Part shown: piece by piece, positions 53,851 to 64,000 of the stretch
Position numbering within the stretch: the first letter of the stretch is position 1
Layout: the number at the start of each line of letters is the position of its first letter
NCBI GenBank assembly: GCA_951640195.1
Contig: OX621163.1
Location: forward strand, 2,170,001-2,234,000
DNA from: Porpolomopsis calyptriformis
Taxonomy: Eukaryota; Basidiomycota; Agaricomycetes; Agaricales; Hygrophoraceae
Reading direction: 5' to 3'
Length of the DNA: 64,000 nucleotides
Program-made: the position numbers and the translations under genes
Notes under the pieces: model-generated
Database searches by the model: none
What the model was told of the DNA's origin: nothing
The model's input: only the letters and a program-made list of their open reading frames with translations

Positions 53851-56078
53851 ATGAAGTCTCTTCGGAAATCTCTCAACGGTAACAAGGATCCCATTCGTCC
53901 ACACCAGATTTCTACTCCTCTCCCTCTTCCCGCTATATCAAAACCGCCCTCTTCCGTCCTTCCTCCTCAGAAGGTCATCCGTGCTCTTACTTCCTACAGA
54001 CCTCAGGCCCCCCAGGAGCTTTCCTTTCAAAAGGGTGATTTCTTCTATGTCTTGCGGGACATCGATGATCAAGGCGCTTGGTACGAGGCCCACAATCCCG
54101 TCTCTGGTGCTCGTGGGCTGGTCCCAAGAACCATGTTTGAGGAATTCGGAAAGAATATCCCCGTGTACGCCCCCGTTTCCCTCTTCTCTTCCTCCCCTTT
54201 CCACTCATTCCACCCTTTAGCTCTCGCACATCCCATCCCGCTGGCTCCGCCACAATCGCAGTCACCACTGACCGACACGACAGTTTTGACCCTTCCGCGC
54301 CCAAGTCACCCAAATCCCAGGTCTTTTACGCCGTCGTCCTCCACGATTTCGTGGCAGAGCGTGCAGATGAGCTCGAAGCCAAACGCGGCGATTCTATATC
54401 CGTCGTCGCCCAATCAAACCGAGAGTGGTTCGTCGCAAAACCCATCGGCAGGTTGGGCCGACCCGGTCTCATACCTGTCACTTTCGTCGAAATTCGGGAC
54501 CCCGCAACAAACCAGCCTATCCAGGATATCGGCACCCTCATGGACCGTGGCGAACTTCCAAACGTAGAAGACTGGAAGAGGGCCATGATGACCTACAAAC
54601 AGAATAGCATCCCACTCGGCGTCATCGAAGACGCAAACTCTCGCGGTGTCCCCAACAGTCCCTTTATGGCACAACTACCTTATCCCGACCCTCCCAAACC
54701 CGCCCAGCCTGTATATCAACAACAACAACAACAACCAGTCGTTCTCCCTCCCGCTCGCCCTCCATCACCAGACTGTCTTCCGGAGGGTATTCTTCTCTCT
54801 GCCGACCTTGTATCCTTTCACTACGAGATGGAAGACTACTGGTTCCGAATTGATGCCATCTTCCAGCCTTATCCTCCCAAGGGATCATCCTACTTGCCCG
54901 CAGCCAAACATCTCATTCTCTTCCGGGTCTACAATGATTTTTATGACTTTCAGGTTACCTTGCTCGATACCTTTCCTCGGGAGGCCGGTCGAAAACCTCC
55001 TCATGTCCGATTGCTCCCCTACATGCCAGGTCCAACCGACCACGTCGACGATGAAGTCACCGCTAGGCGTCGAGGGGAACTCGACGAATACCTCCACAAA
55101 CTTTGCGAGCTCAACGCTACCGGTGGCAAATATATCCTCGAACATCATGTCGTTCGCTCCTTTTTAGCTCTCAGATCGGGAGATGTGGAGAACCCAATCG
55201 AGGCTCGGGTCCAGCAGATGCAAGACTTATTCGGTTACAAGTTTACCACCTCAGGTTACGCTGATTACACAACAACATCCGGAGACGAGGATCGCGCTGG
55301 AATTCGTGGTATGATGTCTCAGATGAAATTGTCCGAGGAAGATAAGAGTGATGGCTCCCAGTACGAGGAAGAAGAATACGCACCATCTCCTCAGCAGCGT
55401 ACCTACGAACGCATTCCCCATCCGTACAACCAATCAAGCGACTCACATTTACCCAAAGGCTCAGGCGAACGTCGTCGACCATCCGCCGCCGCAGAGCCAC
55501 AACCTCTCGCATCCTTGCGCCAACATGCCCTTTCACACAGCAATCAAAGGTCTCGTTCTATATCCTTTGATCGTGACCCTTCTCCTCGCGCGTCAAACTC
55601 ACGATCCAATTCACCCATGGCGGATCGCAATAACCGACCCGCACGCAACTATAGTCCCTCGCGAGGTCAGGGACGTAGCCGGTACGACATTGACCATGCG
55701 AATGACTACAGTCATGACCATCCCATCACCCCATCTTCGGTCCATTCCCAACCCGTCTCGACCTCCGGCCGCTCGCGGTCAGGGTCAACCGCCACCTCGA
55801 ATGTCAACTCGCCGCCCATCTCGGCGGCCAACTTACAGGCGGCGTTCATCAAGATAAAGATCTTCGACCGGGTCTCGGACGATCTGATCGCCATTCGGGT
55901 GCATCCGCGGGTCAGTCATGCGGAGCTAATGGTAAAGGTGCACTCTAGGCTGGAAAAGGAGATCTCCCAATTGCGGTACCGGGATAGCATCAGTAACACC
56001 TTTGTGGATATTCTCGGTGACGATGATTTAAGACGATGGCTCGCGGCCGCGGATAAACATGTGTTGTATGCTGATTGA
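53851..56078 (+). CDS. BEM1: Bem1/Scd2-type polarity scaffold (SH3-SH3-PX-PB1)
   Basis: Scaffold that brings Cdc42, its exchange factor and PAK kinase together at sites of polar growth. The order is: a basic N-terminus; SH3-1 (IRALTSYRPQAPQELSFQKG to GLVPRTMFEEF); an intron of about 58 bp joining within a Val codon; SH3-2 (YAVVLHDFVAERADELEAKR to GLIPVTFVEI); a linker with a CAA-repeat Gln run; the PX domain (YWFRIDAIFQPYPP, HLILFRVYNDFYDFQ, RLLPYMPGP); a long Ser-rich linker; and a C-terminal PB1 domain (FIKIKIFDRVSDDLIAIRV). The PB1 ends WLAAADKHVLYAD, stop 56076-56078. In fungi this protein also supports NADPH oxidase regulation. Confidence 0.9.
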
Positions 56079-56395
56079 TGCCGCGGCGGGGGGAGGCATG
56101 GCGATGGAGATTCAAGATGTGTACGGATAAACGCATGGAGATTGAGGTTGGGTAAGACGGAGGGGGGCATTTATGAACTCATTTTGTAGACTTTTCTCTC
56201 CTTTATCTTATTCGTCTTTGTATGTGTGTGCTCTTTTTACTCTCTGTACGAAGTGTGTTGTCTTATGTAGTGTTGCTGGATGGGCGAACTGTGGCAATCA
56301 CATCCAATCTTATGAGTCTACAAGTATCCAAAATAATACAATTTCTGTCATTGATTCTGCACTTGTCATAACCAATATGAGAGATATTCATTACT
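56079..56395. other. Intergenic, convergent 3' ends
   Basis: Spacer of 317 bp between the Bem1 and Orc1 stop codons. It should contain both 3' UTRs. T-rich, with no recognisable feature. Confidence 0.5.
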
Positions 56396-59061
56396 TCAAG
56401 TGCTCAATACATTCTTCCACCACTGTCCGCCCTCCTCGCCTAGCACTCTCTCCACTTCCCCCTGCTCCAAATTCAAGATAACCCTCCTCTCGTCTTCCGG
56501 TTTTCGCGAAGCCGTCAACCCATCTTCCATTAGTATAGCCCGGGAAGCGGAGAGCGAGCCGAGGACGTATGACAGCTCGTTTACTGTCGGCTTCCGCGTT
56601 GACTCGTCCTGCCCGGGAAGTACATTCATGTATATCAAATGCTGATGTTTGATCTGTGCGTGCTTCAATGACATCTGTTGGGATATTTATCTTGAGAAAT
56701 ATACTCACATCCCCCCACTTGACTTCTTCCACGCCCTCTCTCTTCATGCATTTCAACAGTGATGCGAGCATGACCCGCTCGTGGAGGCTGCATTCCTGTA
56801 AATATGCTGCAGTGGGGCTGTTTTGCATGACTTTGATCACGCTTCTGACATCCTCCGTTTGCGCCGCACGACGGCTGGACTGGACCAGTTCTACCGTACG
56901 TCTGCGCAATGTGTAAATATACAAAACCATGGTAAGCGCAAACGCAAGCGCCCCGACACACCTGCAGATCTCCAACACCCGCCGGGCGTCACCGCTTATA
57001 GACGAAACCTTCATGGAAGCGAACTTGACGCCATCAGCCACGATGACATCAAGGACGTCGCCTTTCAGGCCCTCCTTCGCACTCTTTAGTCTTGCTCGTA
57101 CGATCTCCTGGAGTTGGGGTGTCGTGTAAGGCTGGAAATTGATCCGAACCATTCCTGCATAAAGTTAAGGAAGGTGGGCATTATTGATGATCGTCAGGGA
57201 TTACATACCAAGGCGACTCCTCACCCTTCCTGTCATCACACGCTCGGGCAAGTCCATTGTATTAGCAACGGCCAGAACCACCAGCTTCGACCCAGCGATG
57301 GTAGGCCAGTTGAAGAAGTTATATACGACTTCTTGTTTTGCAGTCACAAGTTGGTCGAGTTCATCCATAAGCACCACACTACAGACCTAGATTCGAATGG
57401 GTGTCTTTGATATAAAGGCGGACCGACTAACCATGCATGACCACTGGGTCCCGCCCGGACTCCGGCGCTGAAGTGCCGCGTGAGTTGTTTCAACGCTTCC
57501 TTCGCACTGATCTTCAGGTGTCCCTCTGAAGCTACGTCATGGCCTGAGACCGACTCCCACAGCAGTGCATAAGCAGCGGATGGTTCTGGGATCCTCAGTC
57601 CGTTGATCTCGACGTACGTAAACGGGTTCGTTTCCTGTCTGGATATCAAGATACTTGGAGCTACAGGTAAACATACAACGCACATTTTCCTCTGCCATAC
57701 GCTTCAACTCGCGTATGACAGCATGCACCGTCGCAGTCTTTCCCGTTCCAGGAACACCCGAAATATCTACGGAAGCATAGTAATAAGTAAATAGCCAAGA
57801 TTGACTCAATAAATCCTTCACTCACATACACATCCCCCACTCCCTTCCTCTAAAAGCTCCTCTACGGCTCGCAAAACACGACCGTACTCCTCTTCTCTGC
57901 ATGGCAGCGCGTCGGGCCGAGCAGCGACATGTAATACGTGCATCGCGCGGAGCCATGGGTCTTTTGAAAGATTGAGATTCTCGATTTGTAAAAGGTATGG
58001 CTCCTGCGGCGGGCGCACCACGAGAGACTTTGATCTTGTAGGCGTTTTCTTCTGTGCGCGAGCACGAATGGCAGCTTTGGAATGAGGTGTGGGAAGAGCG
58101 AGAGTGCGGCGGCGGCGGCGAGGTGTCGTCGCGGGGTCCGAGGTTGCATTTTTCCTAGGCGTTTTCTTTGGACTAGCCAAAATATCTTCTTCTACAGTAA
58201 CAGTAACATTCCACTCGGTCCCTGTTCCTATTTCGTGGTCGCCGTTGTCACTCACGGCGCGGTTGTGGTGTTGCTCCCATTCTAGGTCGTAGAAAAGCCC
58301 ACGTTTTGGATCAACAGCGAACTGGCAATAAAATCGTTCGATGTTTGCATCCCCGGAAGCCCAGTCTAGAGGCCGCTCGTTCCTTTGCCATCGAGAAGAA
58401 ACAGAAGACGCTGATGATGTTTCCTGGGGGTTTGGGGGCTTGCTTGAAACAAGACAGTGGCCGAGTATTTGGGCAGTGGTCAAAATAGCAGTTGACTGCA
58501 AGGAGAAGTATATTTCATTCTTTAAATATGTGATTAGAAATGTCATGTTACCGATAATGCAAAAGAGATGATGCGTACCTCGAAATGATCCCGTTTAGCA
58601 CGTACGCGAGCCAGTTCTGTGGGCCGCAAGAACCAGTGAACTTTTACCCGCATTCTTCTCTCTTCATATTCTTCCTCATCGTCACTATCCTCGGCTTGGT
58701 GCGTTATTTCCCACATAGAAGCGATGACAGCAACACTCGGAAGTTTAGCGTCCGTGGAGACGAGAACAGTATCCCCAACCTGGTATGTCTTGGCATTGGC
58801 TTTTCGCCGTTTTCCAGGAATCCCCTTCGTGACACTCTTTCGATCGAAGGAATCATAAAAAGTGGTCTGCATAGATGTATCCTGATCCCACTCTTCTTGT
58901 TCCTCTTCCCATAAATCATCCAGACAGGTGGTTCGAATCAATAGAGACTCGCTCGACCATGACGTGACAGAGTTAGTATCAAGTGTGTAAGTCGGTGTGA
59001 GGATGGGCTGAAAACGTTTGGAACGACGAACGGGCGTTTGAGCGCTCGGTTCTTTGGGCAT
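56396..59061 (-). CDS. ORC1: Origin recognition complex subunit Orc1
   Basis: Largest ORC subunit, marks replication origins and loads Mcm2-7 with Cdc6. The start at 59061 gives [21 protein letters not shown]-type region follows ([73 protein letters not shown]), then a basic linker with TP sites. The AAA+ core has [20 protein letters not shown] (Walker A), [33 protein letters not shown] (Walker B) and [19 protein letters not shown]. The winged-helix end is [20 protein letters not shown] then [20 protein letters not shown]. The stop is 56396-56398. About ten exons. Start codons of Orc1 and NDUFA12 are 80 bp apart; ACGCG occurs at 59072-59076 in the spacer. Confidence 0.91.
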
Positions 59062-59141
59062 CGCGACTTGGACGCGGGACAGAAATGAAGTGCGCGTGAC
59101 CGTGGACTCGGAGACCAAAGAAAACCGTCCTCACACTACAT

Positions 59142-59789
59142 ATGGTCTCTTTACTCCGAACGCTGCGAAGCATCCGTCGGGTCGGTCTGAGGGAATGGTG
59201 GCGTCAGATGCAGTACATTGGCGATGCCAAGTCGGGTCGATTCGTGGGGGCAGACCAGTACGCAACACAGAACACCCGATTTCTCCCACAAACCGAGTGC
59301 AGTCTGATACAGGTTCGGCAACCGTTACTTTGAGAACCTGAACCCAGAGGAGGAGGTTCCTGGTAAGGAGCATAATCTACCTCACAAGGCTGACAACCCG
59401 CTGACACATTCTGCCTCCGTAGGTCGTCATCGATGGGTGGACTTTGCTCAGGTCAGTCGTTGATTCCTCTGACCTGGTTGGACAGTCTTTTGAGATAGAG
59501 TTTCACGTAGCACAACTACCATGCTTCTCAAGTGCCTCCAGAGTGGCATTCATGGATATCCCATATACGAAAAGACCCACCAACCGAAGACCCCCTCATT
59601 CAGTCATCTACCCCGCCATGGAAAGCTGTACGTTCTTGTCTGCTCCACTGTTCTATTGAGCTGATCCAGTCCTTTTGCTAGCCATGGGTCGAGAATCTCA
59701 CTGGCACCAGGGCTGCATATAGACCGTACAATACTGCCGCACCGAAAGTAACGGCTTGGGATCCGAAAGTGACCCAACGAGGGATCTGA
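59142..59789 (+). CDS. NDUFA12-like accessory subunit of respiratory complex I
   Basis: Accessory subunit (B17.2/N7BM) of NADH:ubiquinone oxidoreductase in the inner mitochondrial membrane. Five exons. Exon 1 is MVSLLRTLRSIRRVGLREWW and MQYIGDAKSGRFVGAD. The next exon gives FGNRYFENLNPEEEVPG, the third RHRWVDFAQ, the fourth HNYHASQVPPEWHSWISHIR and DPPTEDPLIQSSTPPWKA. The last reads PWVENLTGTRAAYRPYNTAA and ends DPKVTQRGI (stop 59787-59789). The motifs G-N-R-Y-(F/Y)-E, RHRWV and P-P-E-WHSW-(I/L) are diagnostic. Length about 140 residues, as expected. Confidence 0.92.
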
Positions 59790-59854
59790 GGGGTAACTTA
59801 TTGCTTACGAGCCGTCTAAATACACAGAGGTGTGACAGAATACAACACCGAACT

Positions 59855-61330
59855 TCACCGGTCAGATGCTAGAATGTCCTCCACGATGTATTCTGCGATA
59901 GCAAGGCTGGAGGTGAGGCCCGGGCTCTCAATGCCCAGCAAATTTATCATGAGATTCCGCCTGCTCGCCGTGACGACCTGATTAGTCGGGGTGTCGACTC
60001 GTATCACAAAATCCTGGAAACCTCCTCCGGGTCCAACTAACTTTGGTCTGATTCCAACATAGTCTGGCCGCAGGCCGTCAAATGTCACTCCAGGAAGGTA
60101 GCTTGTGACGGCCACATGCATCTCTTCCAATCTTGACTCGTCAGGGATAAGATATTCTTCCCAGAAATCGGTGTCCCCTCCGTCAGGACTACCGGGGGGA
60201 GGGATTATCCACTCGATATCCGGTCCGAATCTTATTTTACCTTGCAAGTCAAGGGTCAAATGAGTACCGAGAGATTGAAAAGAGTGACTTGTCTTTCCGG
60301 TCTCTGGACATGGGTAAATCAATCGTGAGATGCGCGAGACTCCCGGACCGCTGTAAGCGGCATAAGAGCCGCGAGCGTAGTACATGGGGATGCGAGACCG
60401 CTCTGGGAGCAGAGAGTTGAGGATGAGGTGCGCCGAAAGCCCAGTCGCGTTGATCAGCGCCCTTGCGAGCATCGCGTCGCTCTCATCCGAAGGGCTCGTC
60501 ACAGTTTGGACAACCCAACCGGCCTCTGCGGCAGAACCCGCGTAAGACGACCCGAATGGTCCTGCTGAACGCTGGTATGGGTCGACGCGCACGACGCGCG
60601 TCGAATAAACGAGTTCGCCAGCTTCAGAGTCTTTGATGTCTTTTTCAAGACTTTGCATGAGGGTATGAGAGTCCACAATGCCTGTCTCGGGGCTCAATAA
60701 CGCAGCGACGATGCTGGACGACAGATCCGGCTCTAGCTCGCGGGCTTTCTCGCCAGTGATGAGTTCCGTCGGCAACACGGAGGCATCATCGCTATGACGG
60801 CCTGAATGTGGGGGCCATCTAAGTGCCATACCTTTGGCATGGAGGTTCTCAATATAACATTGCTGGTGTGAATGCGCAACTACGAGTTTCCCCGTTTTGC
60901 GATAGGGAATATTGAATCTTTTGCAACGGTCATAGAGAAGTTGACGACCACGCAGGCAAAACCGTGTTTTGAGGGAATCAGGGGGATAGTAGAGGCCTGA
61001 CAGCACTGAAGTAAGCGACCGTATCAAAGACACAAAGAGGAGGGGGGAAGTACCTGAGTGGATCACCTCCGAGTTTCTCGAACTATCGAAACTATCACTT
61101 GGATTTGAAGTACGCGATGTCTATGAGCTACCAACCTCGTTTCGGTTCCGGCCTGGGGGTGCCTCTCAACCAGGTATGTCGATTTTGTGGGAAAGCGTTG
61201 TGATAAACGCTGTGCGATGGCGAGACCCACAATGCCTGTATAGAACGCAACTTTGGTAAAAATAACGCTGTTGAGACGGGAGATGCTTGCCTCCGCCAAC
61301 AACTAGGTGGTCCACCACGAACTCGGGGGG
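59855..61330 (-). CDS. L-2-hydroxyglutarate dehydrogenase-like FAD enzyme, start unresolved
   Basis: Mitochondrial flavoenzyme that oxidises L-2-hydroxyglutarate to 2-oxoglutarate. The first recognisable exon reads EFVVDHLVVGGG. The intron 61236-61290 with a GC donor (AG|GCAAGC) joins it to IVGLAIAQRLSQRF, completing the FAD-binding GxGxxG. Next come TYLVERHPQAGTET, then SSRNSEVIHSGLYYPPDSLK, the family signature, and a long exon (59855 to about 61050) with GIVDSHTLMQSLEKDI, INATGLSAHLIL, YARGSYAAYSG, IRPKLVGPGGGFQDFVI and LLGIESPGLTSSLAIAEYI. In frame, a TAG (61331-61333) lies just upstream of the first exon, with an ATG 14 codons before it. No good upstream exon was found. Confidence 0.8.
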
Positions 61331-61494
61331 CTATCCAAGATCACTGAGACCGCCAGGAGCTAGGAATAGATGCATGCCTTGTATTTGTATCTTCCATTAC
61401 TGTTCAATGCGGCTAGAGCAAGCCGACGATGCTGAATGCTCATTTGGATGGCTTTCGATTCTCACTGGAGGGTGCCCAAATGCTCTGCCAGAGC

Positions 61495-62721
61495 ATGACT
61501 TCTGGTACAGCCGTATTGCACCCAGAGCGACCCTCATTCAATGAGCAGCTCGCTGCAATTGATTCGACTCCTCTGTTTATGAAATCTCTGCCTGAGGAGG
61601 ACTCTGATGATACTGCGGTGGGCGCCTTGCAGAGCTTAGCGTACGAAGGAACACCGGACGGTGAGTGGCCATTTCTCTAACCGCGAGATATCTGAACTTG
61701 TGTTTGTGGAAGAGATTGCACACAACTTCAAAGAGCACGGCAATGATTATTTTAAAGGAAAACGGTATCGCGAAGCATGTGGATTCTATACTCAAGGGAT
61801 CGATGCTAAGCCAGCCGACGCCGCACTTCTGGAGGCTCTCCTTTGCAATCGGGCTGCATGCCATCTAGAGCTCAGTAAGGCCCGTTTGCGCTTGATCGAC
61901 GCTGACCGTTGACGATCCCAATCGAAGAAAATTATGGTTCTGTCCTCCGAGACTGTTCCAAGGCACTTGCCATCAACTATCATTCCTCCAAGGCCTTTTA
62001 TCGGTCTGCACTTGCCTTGTTGGCATTGGAACGAGTGGAGGAAGCCTTGGACTGCTGTGATCGTTGCTTGTCGTTCGACCGAGAAAATAAAGGGGTACAA
62101 ACGGTACGTCACCGAGCTTGCGAAGCGAAAGTTGCAAGGGATCAAAGAGAAAAGGCAAGGATGGAGAGAATAGAAAAGGAGAAGAGTGTGAAGCGACGGT
62201 TACATGCAGCGTTCCAGGTGAGAGGATTTTGTCGTTTGCTGGGCGATGATGACTGAAGATGATTCATTCAGGAGCGGAATCTGATTTCCGTCCCGAACCC
62301 TCGCGGGTCTGAGAACCCACATGAGCCCCACTTCGACGCCGGAACGCTCATATTTCCCGTGTTCTTTCTATACCCTCAGCATGCGACGTCCGATGTCATT
62401 TCCCGTTTCGCTGAAGACACATCTTTCTCTGCACACTTGTCTGTGATGTTCCCACCCGGTGCAGCCCCTCCCGAGTGGGATCGGCAGGGAGAGTACCGAA
62501 GCGAGCAAGTGGTCGTTTATGCAATGACCCACCGGAGAAGGCTGCTAAAGGTGGGGAAAAGGATGACACTGCGGGATGTTTTCAAGGCGAGTAAAGAAAA
62601 GGATGGAGATCCGAAAGATGGCCTGGAGATTAAAGATAACTGTTTAACATTCGTGGTGCTACCAAAGGGGAAGGTAGAAGAGAAATGGGTGGAGGAATAC
62701 AAGAAAAGCAGAGATGGTTAA
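61495..62721 (+). CDS. CNS1: Cns1/TTC4-type TPR cochaperone of Hsp90
   Basis: Links Hsp90/Hsp70 to translation factors. The chosen start, 61495, gives MTSGTAVLHPERPSFNEQLA. In-frame Met codons at 61429 and 61480 are alternatives. Then come ALQSLAYEGTPD and an intron, EIAHNFKEHGNDYFKGKRYR (TPR1), ALLEALLCNRAACHLEL, an intron joining Lys to NYGSVLRDCSKALAINYHSS (TPR2), and KAFYRSALALLALERVEEAL (TPR3). A charged helix follows (ARDQREKARMERIEKEKSV). After the last intron comes the C-terminal wheel domain (ERNLISVPNPRGSENPHEPH, VFFLYPQHATSDVISRFAED, LTFVVLPKGKVEEKWVEEYK). The stop is 62719-62721. The order is complete for the family. Confidence 0.9.
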
Positions 62722-63179
62722 TTGGAGATGAAGAATGTCATCTTCGGACCGTAGCTATCCTACGACAATACGTTGCCAATAGGTAGATCCGGGTCGGTTA
62801 ACCCGAGTAGATGAGCACATGACGGTTGCTCTTCAAGCACGCCATCGACCGTTAGAGCGACATCTCGCGTAAATCTGAACGATTTCACCCATCTTGGTCC
62901 ATCCGAAATAAAGTGAACGGTATCAGAGGTTGAGCCGGACCTTGCTGTGATTTGTCACGTTGTCACATTGTAACACCGATTTTTGCGACTTTTTTGCTTT
63001 CGATTGGAAAAGGTACGAGTGGTGAGTACGATATCAGTCTCTTTTCTTGCTTGAATGTGCTATCTACGTCGCATACGTTCGCTTGTGAGCGACAGCCGTT
63101 GATGGTGATGTCCGGGCAGGGTGGATGTGTTACTGAAGATTGGGATGTCGACTGACGGTATCGCTTGTTTAGTGGCGAC
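62722..63179 (+). promoter_or_regulatory. Promoter and leader of the eS7 gene, with probable leader intron
   Basis: A donor GTGAGTACG at 63022 and an acceptor TTGTTTAG ending at 63172 bound a likely 151-bp intron in the 5' leader, 7 bases before the start codon. Leader introns of this kind are common in ribosomal protein genes. The upstream 300 bp show no coding frame. A possible snoRNA inside the intron is listed separately. Confidence 0.5.
63090..63164 (+). ncRNA. Candidate box C/D snoRNA in the eS7 leader intron
   Basis: A 75-nt element within the leader intron. Terminal bases GCGA (63090-63093) pair with TCGC (63161-63164), and CCG (63097-63099) with CGG (63156-63158). Next to the stem lie a weak box C (TTGATGG, 63100-63106; GTGATGT at 63106-63112 is an alternative) and a perfect box D (CTGA, 63152-63155). 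A second CTGA at 63133-63136 could be box D'. The target is not determined. Confidence 0.3.
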
Positions 63180-63880
63180 ATGTCCGTCAACCATAAAATT
63201 CTTCGAACCGCAAATGCACCCACCACCCCCGCTGATGAGATCGAGACTAGTGTGGCCCAAGCCTTGATCGACTTGGAGAACAATGTCCCTGAGCTGAAGG
63301 CAGAGCTCCGACCGCTGCAGATTTCCGCTGCACGCCAAGTTGACGTTCGCGGAGGAAAGAAAGCGATTGTGATCTTTGTTCCGGTCCCACAATTGAAAGC
63401 ATTCCGTAAAGTGCAACAAAGGTAAGCGATGATCCTCGAGTGCCCATTCGGATGATGACCCAGCTCTGCACTAGACTGACACGAGAGCTGGAGAAAAAGT
63501 TCTCCGACCGCCATGTCGTCTTTGTCGCTCAGCGGCGGATGCTGCGCAAGCCGACACGCACCTCTCGCGTCAAGCAGAAGCGTCCCCGTAGTCGTACGCT
63601 CACGAACGTCCACGAGCGAATCCTCGAAGATCTCGTTTTCCCGACGGAGATTGTGGGAAAGCGGACCCGAGTGTCGGTTGACGGATCGAAGCTGCTAAAA
63701 GTGTACGTGATCACCGGCGATGTTCTAGTGCGAGGTGATGGACTGAGTGACACGCACAGCCTTCTGGACTCGAAGGATGCCACATCGCTCGAGTACAAGC
63801 TCGACTCATTTACGTCAGTCTATCGCCGGTTGACGGGGAAGGATGTCGTGTTCGAGTTCCCGGTAATGGCGCAAGAGTAA
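63180..63880 (+). CDS. RPS7: 40S ribosomal protein eS7
   Basis: Cytosolic small-subunit protein. Exon 1 starts at 63180 ([20 protein letters not shown]) and includes [20 protein letters not shown] and [20 protein letters not shown]. It splices after AAAG to [20 protein letters not shown]. The middle is [20 protein letters not shown] then [20 protein letters not shown]. The final intron 63703-63759 is 57 nt and contains no stop, so retention would insert 19 residues between KLLKV and [17 protein letters not shown]. Spliced, the protein matches family length (about 190) and ends [12 protein letters not shown] (stop 63878-63880). Confidence 0.93.
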
Positions 63881-64000
63881 CGGGCTATGTATGAGGAAAT
63901 ACGATTCATTCATTCCGTCTTGATTGTGTGTTCACCGCTTGATTCGGTGATCTGAGTAAATATTTGCGTGGCCGCCAAATAAATCAATAATATTAATTCC
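63881..64000. other. 3' flank of the eS7 gene
   Basis: The remaining 120 bp are AT-rich and should hold the eS7 3' UTR and poly(A) signal. AATAAATCAATAA-like sequence appears near 63980. No further gene begins before the window ends. Confidence 0.4.

Overview
The window is nuclear DNA from a filamentous basidiomycete, most likely an Agaricomycete. The evidence is that nearly every gene is split by 45-65 bp GT-AG introns, genes are packed about one per 1.5-2 kb on both strands, and the gene content is typical of mushrooms. That content includes an F-box protein, a BTB protein, a TKL-type kinase, a NACHT-WD40 relic, a cytochrome P450 and a 7TM protein, plus basidiomycete-type Mdm10, Mbp1 and Pkr1. 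The gene models below were spliced by eye; exon edges are given where they matter. The CLASP gene is cut by the left end of the window.

Layout. 1-5.7 kb: CLASP (partial), an Rdx/SelW-like thioredoxin-fold protein and the AAA+ ATPase Pch2/TRIP13. 6-10 kb: F-box and BTB proteins. 10.4-17.3 kb: a PPR protein, SmG, a conserved disordered protein and Mdm10. 17.3-24.1 kb: an accessory-looking segment with a kinase carrying an MLKL-like N-terminus, a conserved orphan, Pkr1, GINS Psf3 and a decayed NACHT-WD40 gene. 24.3-32.4 kb: a small mitochondrial protein, TFIIIC subunit Tfc1/Sfc1, a PIP-box-like orphan divergent from dUTPase, GatC, mS34-like and an ACBP/Atg37-like protein. 32.5-38 kb: S-(hydroxymethyl)glutathione dehydrogenase, Vfa1, an ENT nucleoside transporter and uL24m. 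38-46 kb: Mbp1 (APSES/MBF) divergent from Cdc14, then uroporphyrinogen decarboxylase and COMPASS subunit Shg1. 46-51 kb: P450, 7TM protein and bL12m. 51-64 kb: Not3/5, Bem1/Scd2, Orc1, NDUFA12, L-2-hydroxyglutarate dehydrogenase, Cns1/TTC4 and ribosomal protein eS7.

Two themes recur. Several genes act in G1/S, replication or mitosis (Mbp1, Cdc14, Orc1, Psf3, dUTPase, CLASP, Pch2). Several others act in mitochondria (PPR, Mdm10, GatC, mS34, uL24m, bL12m, NDUFA12, L2HGDH). Many neighbours are head-to-head with 24-190 bp between start codons, implying shared promoters. No tRNA gene, CRISPR array, intact transposon or rRNA was recognised. The most interesting points are the MLKL-like kinase beside an NLR-like relic, very small exons that encode catalytic residues (8 nt in Rdx, 11 and 14 nt in the P450), a PIP-box-like orphan sharing an MBF-type promoter with dUTPase, two unusually tight tandem gene pairs, and a possible box C/D snoRNA in the eS7 leader intron.
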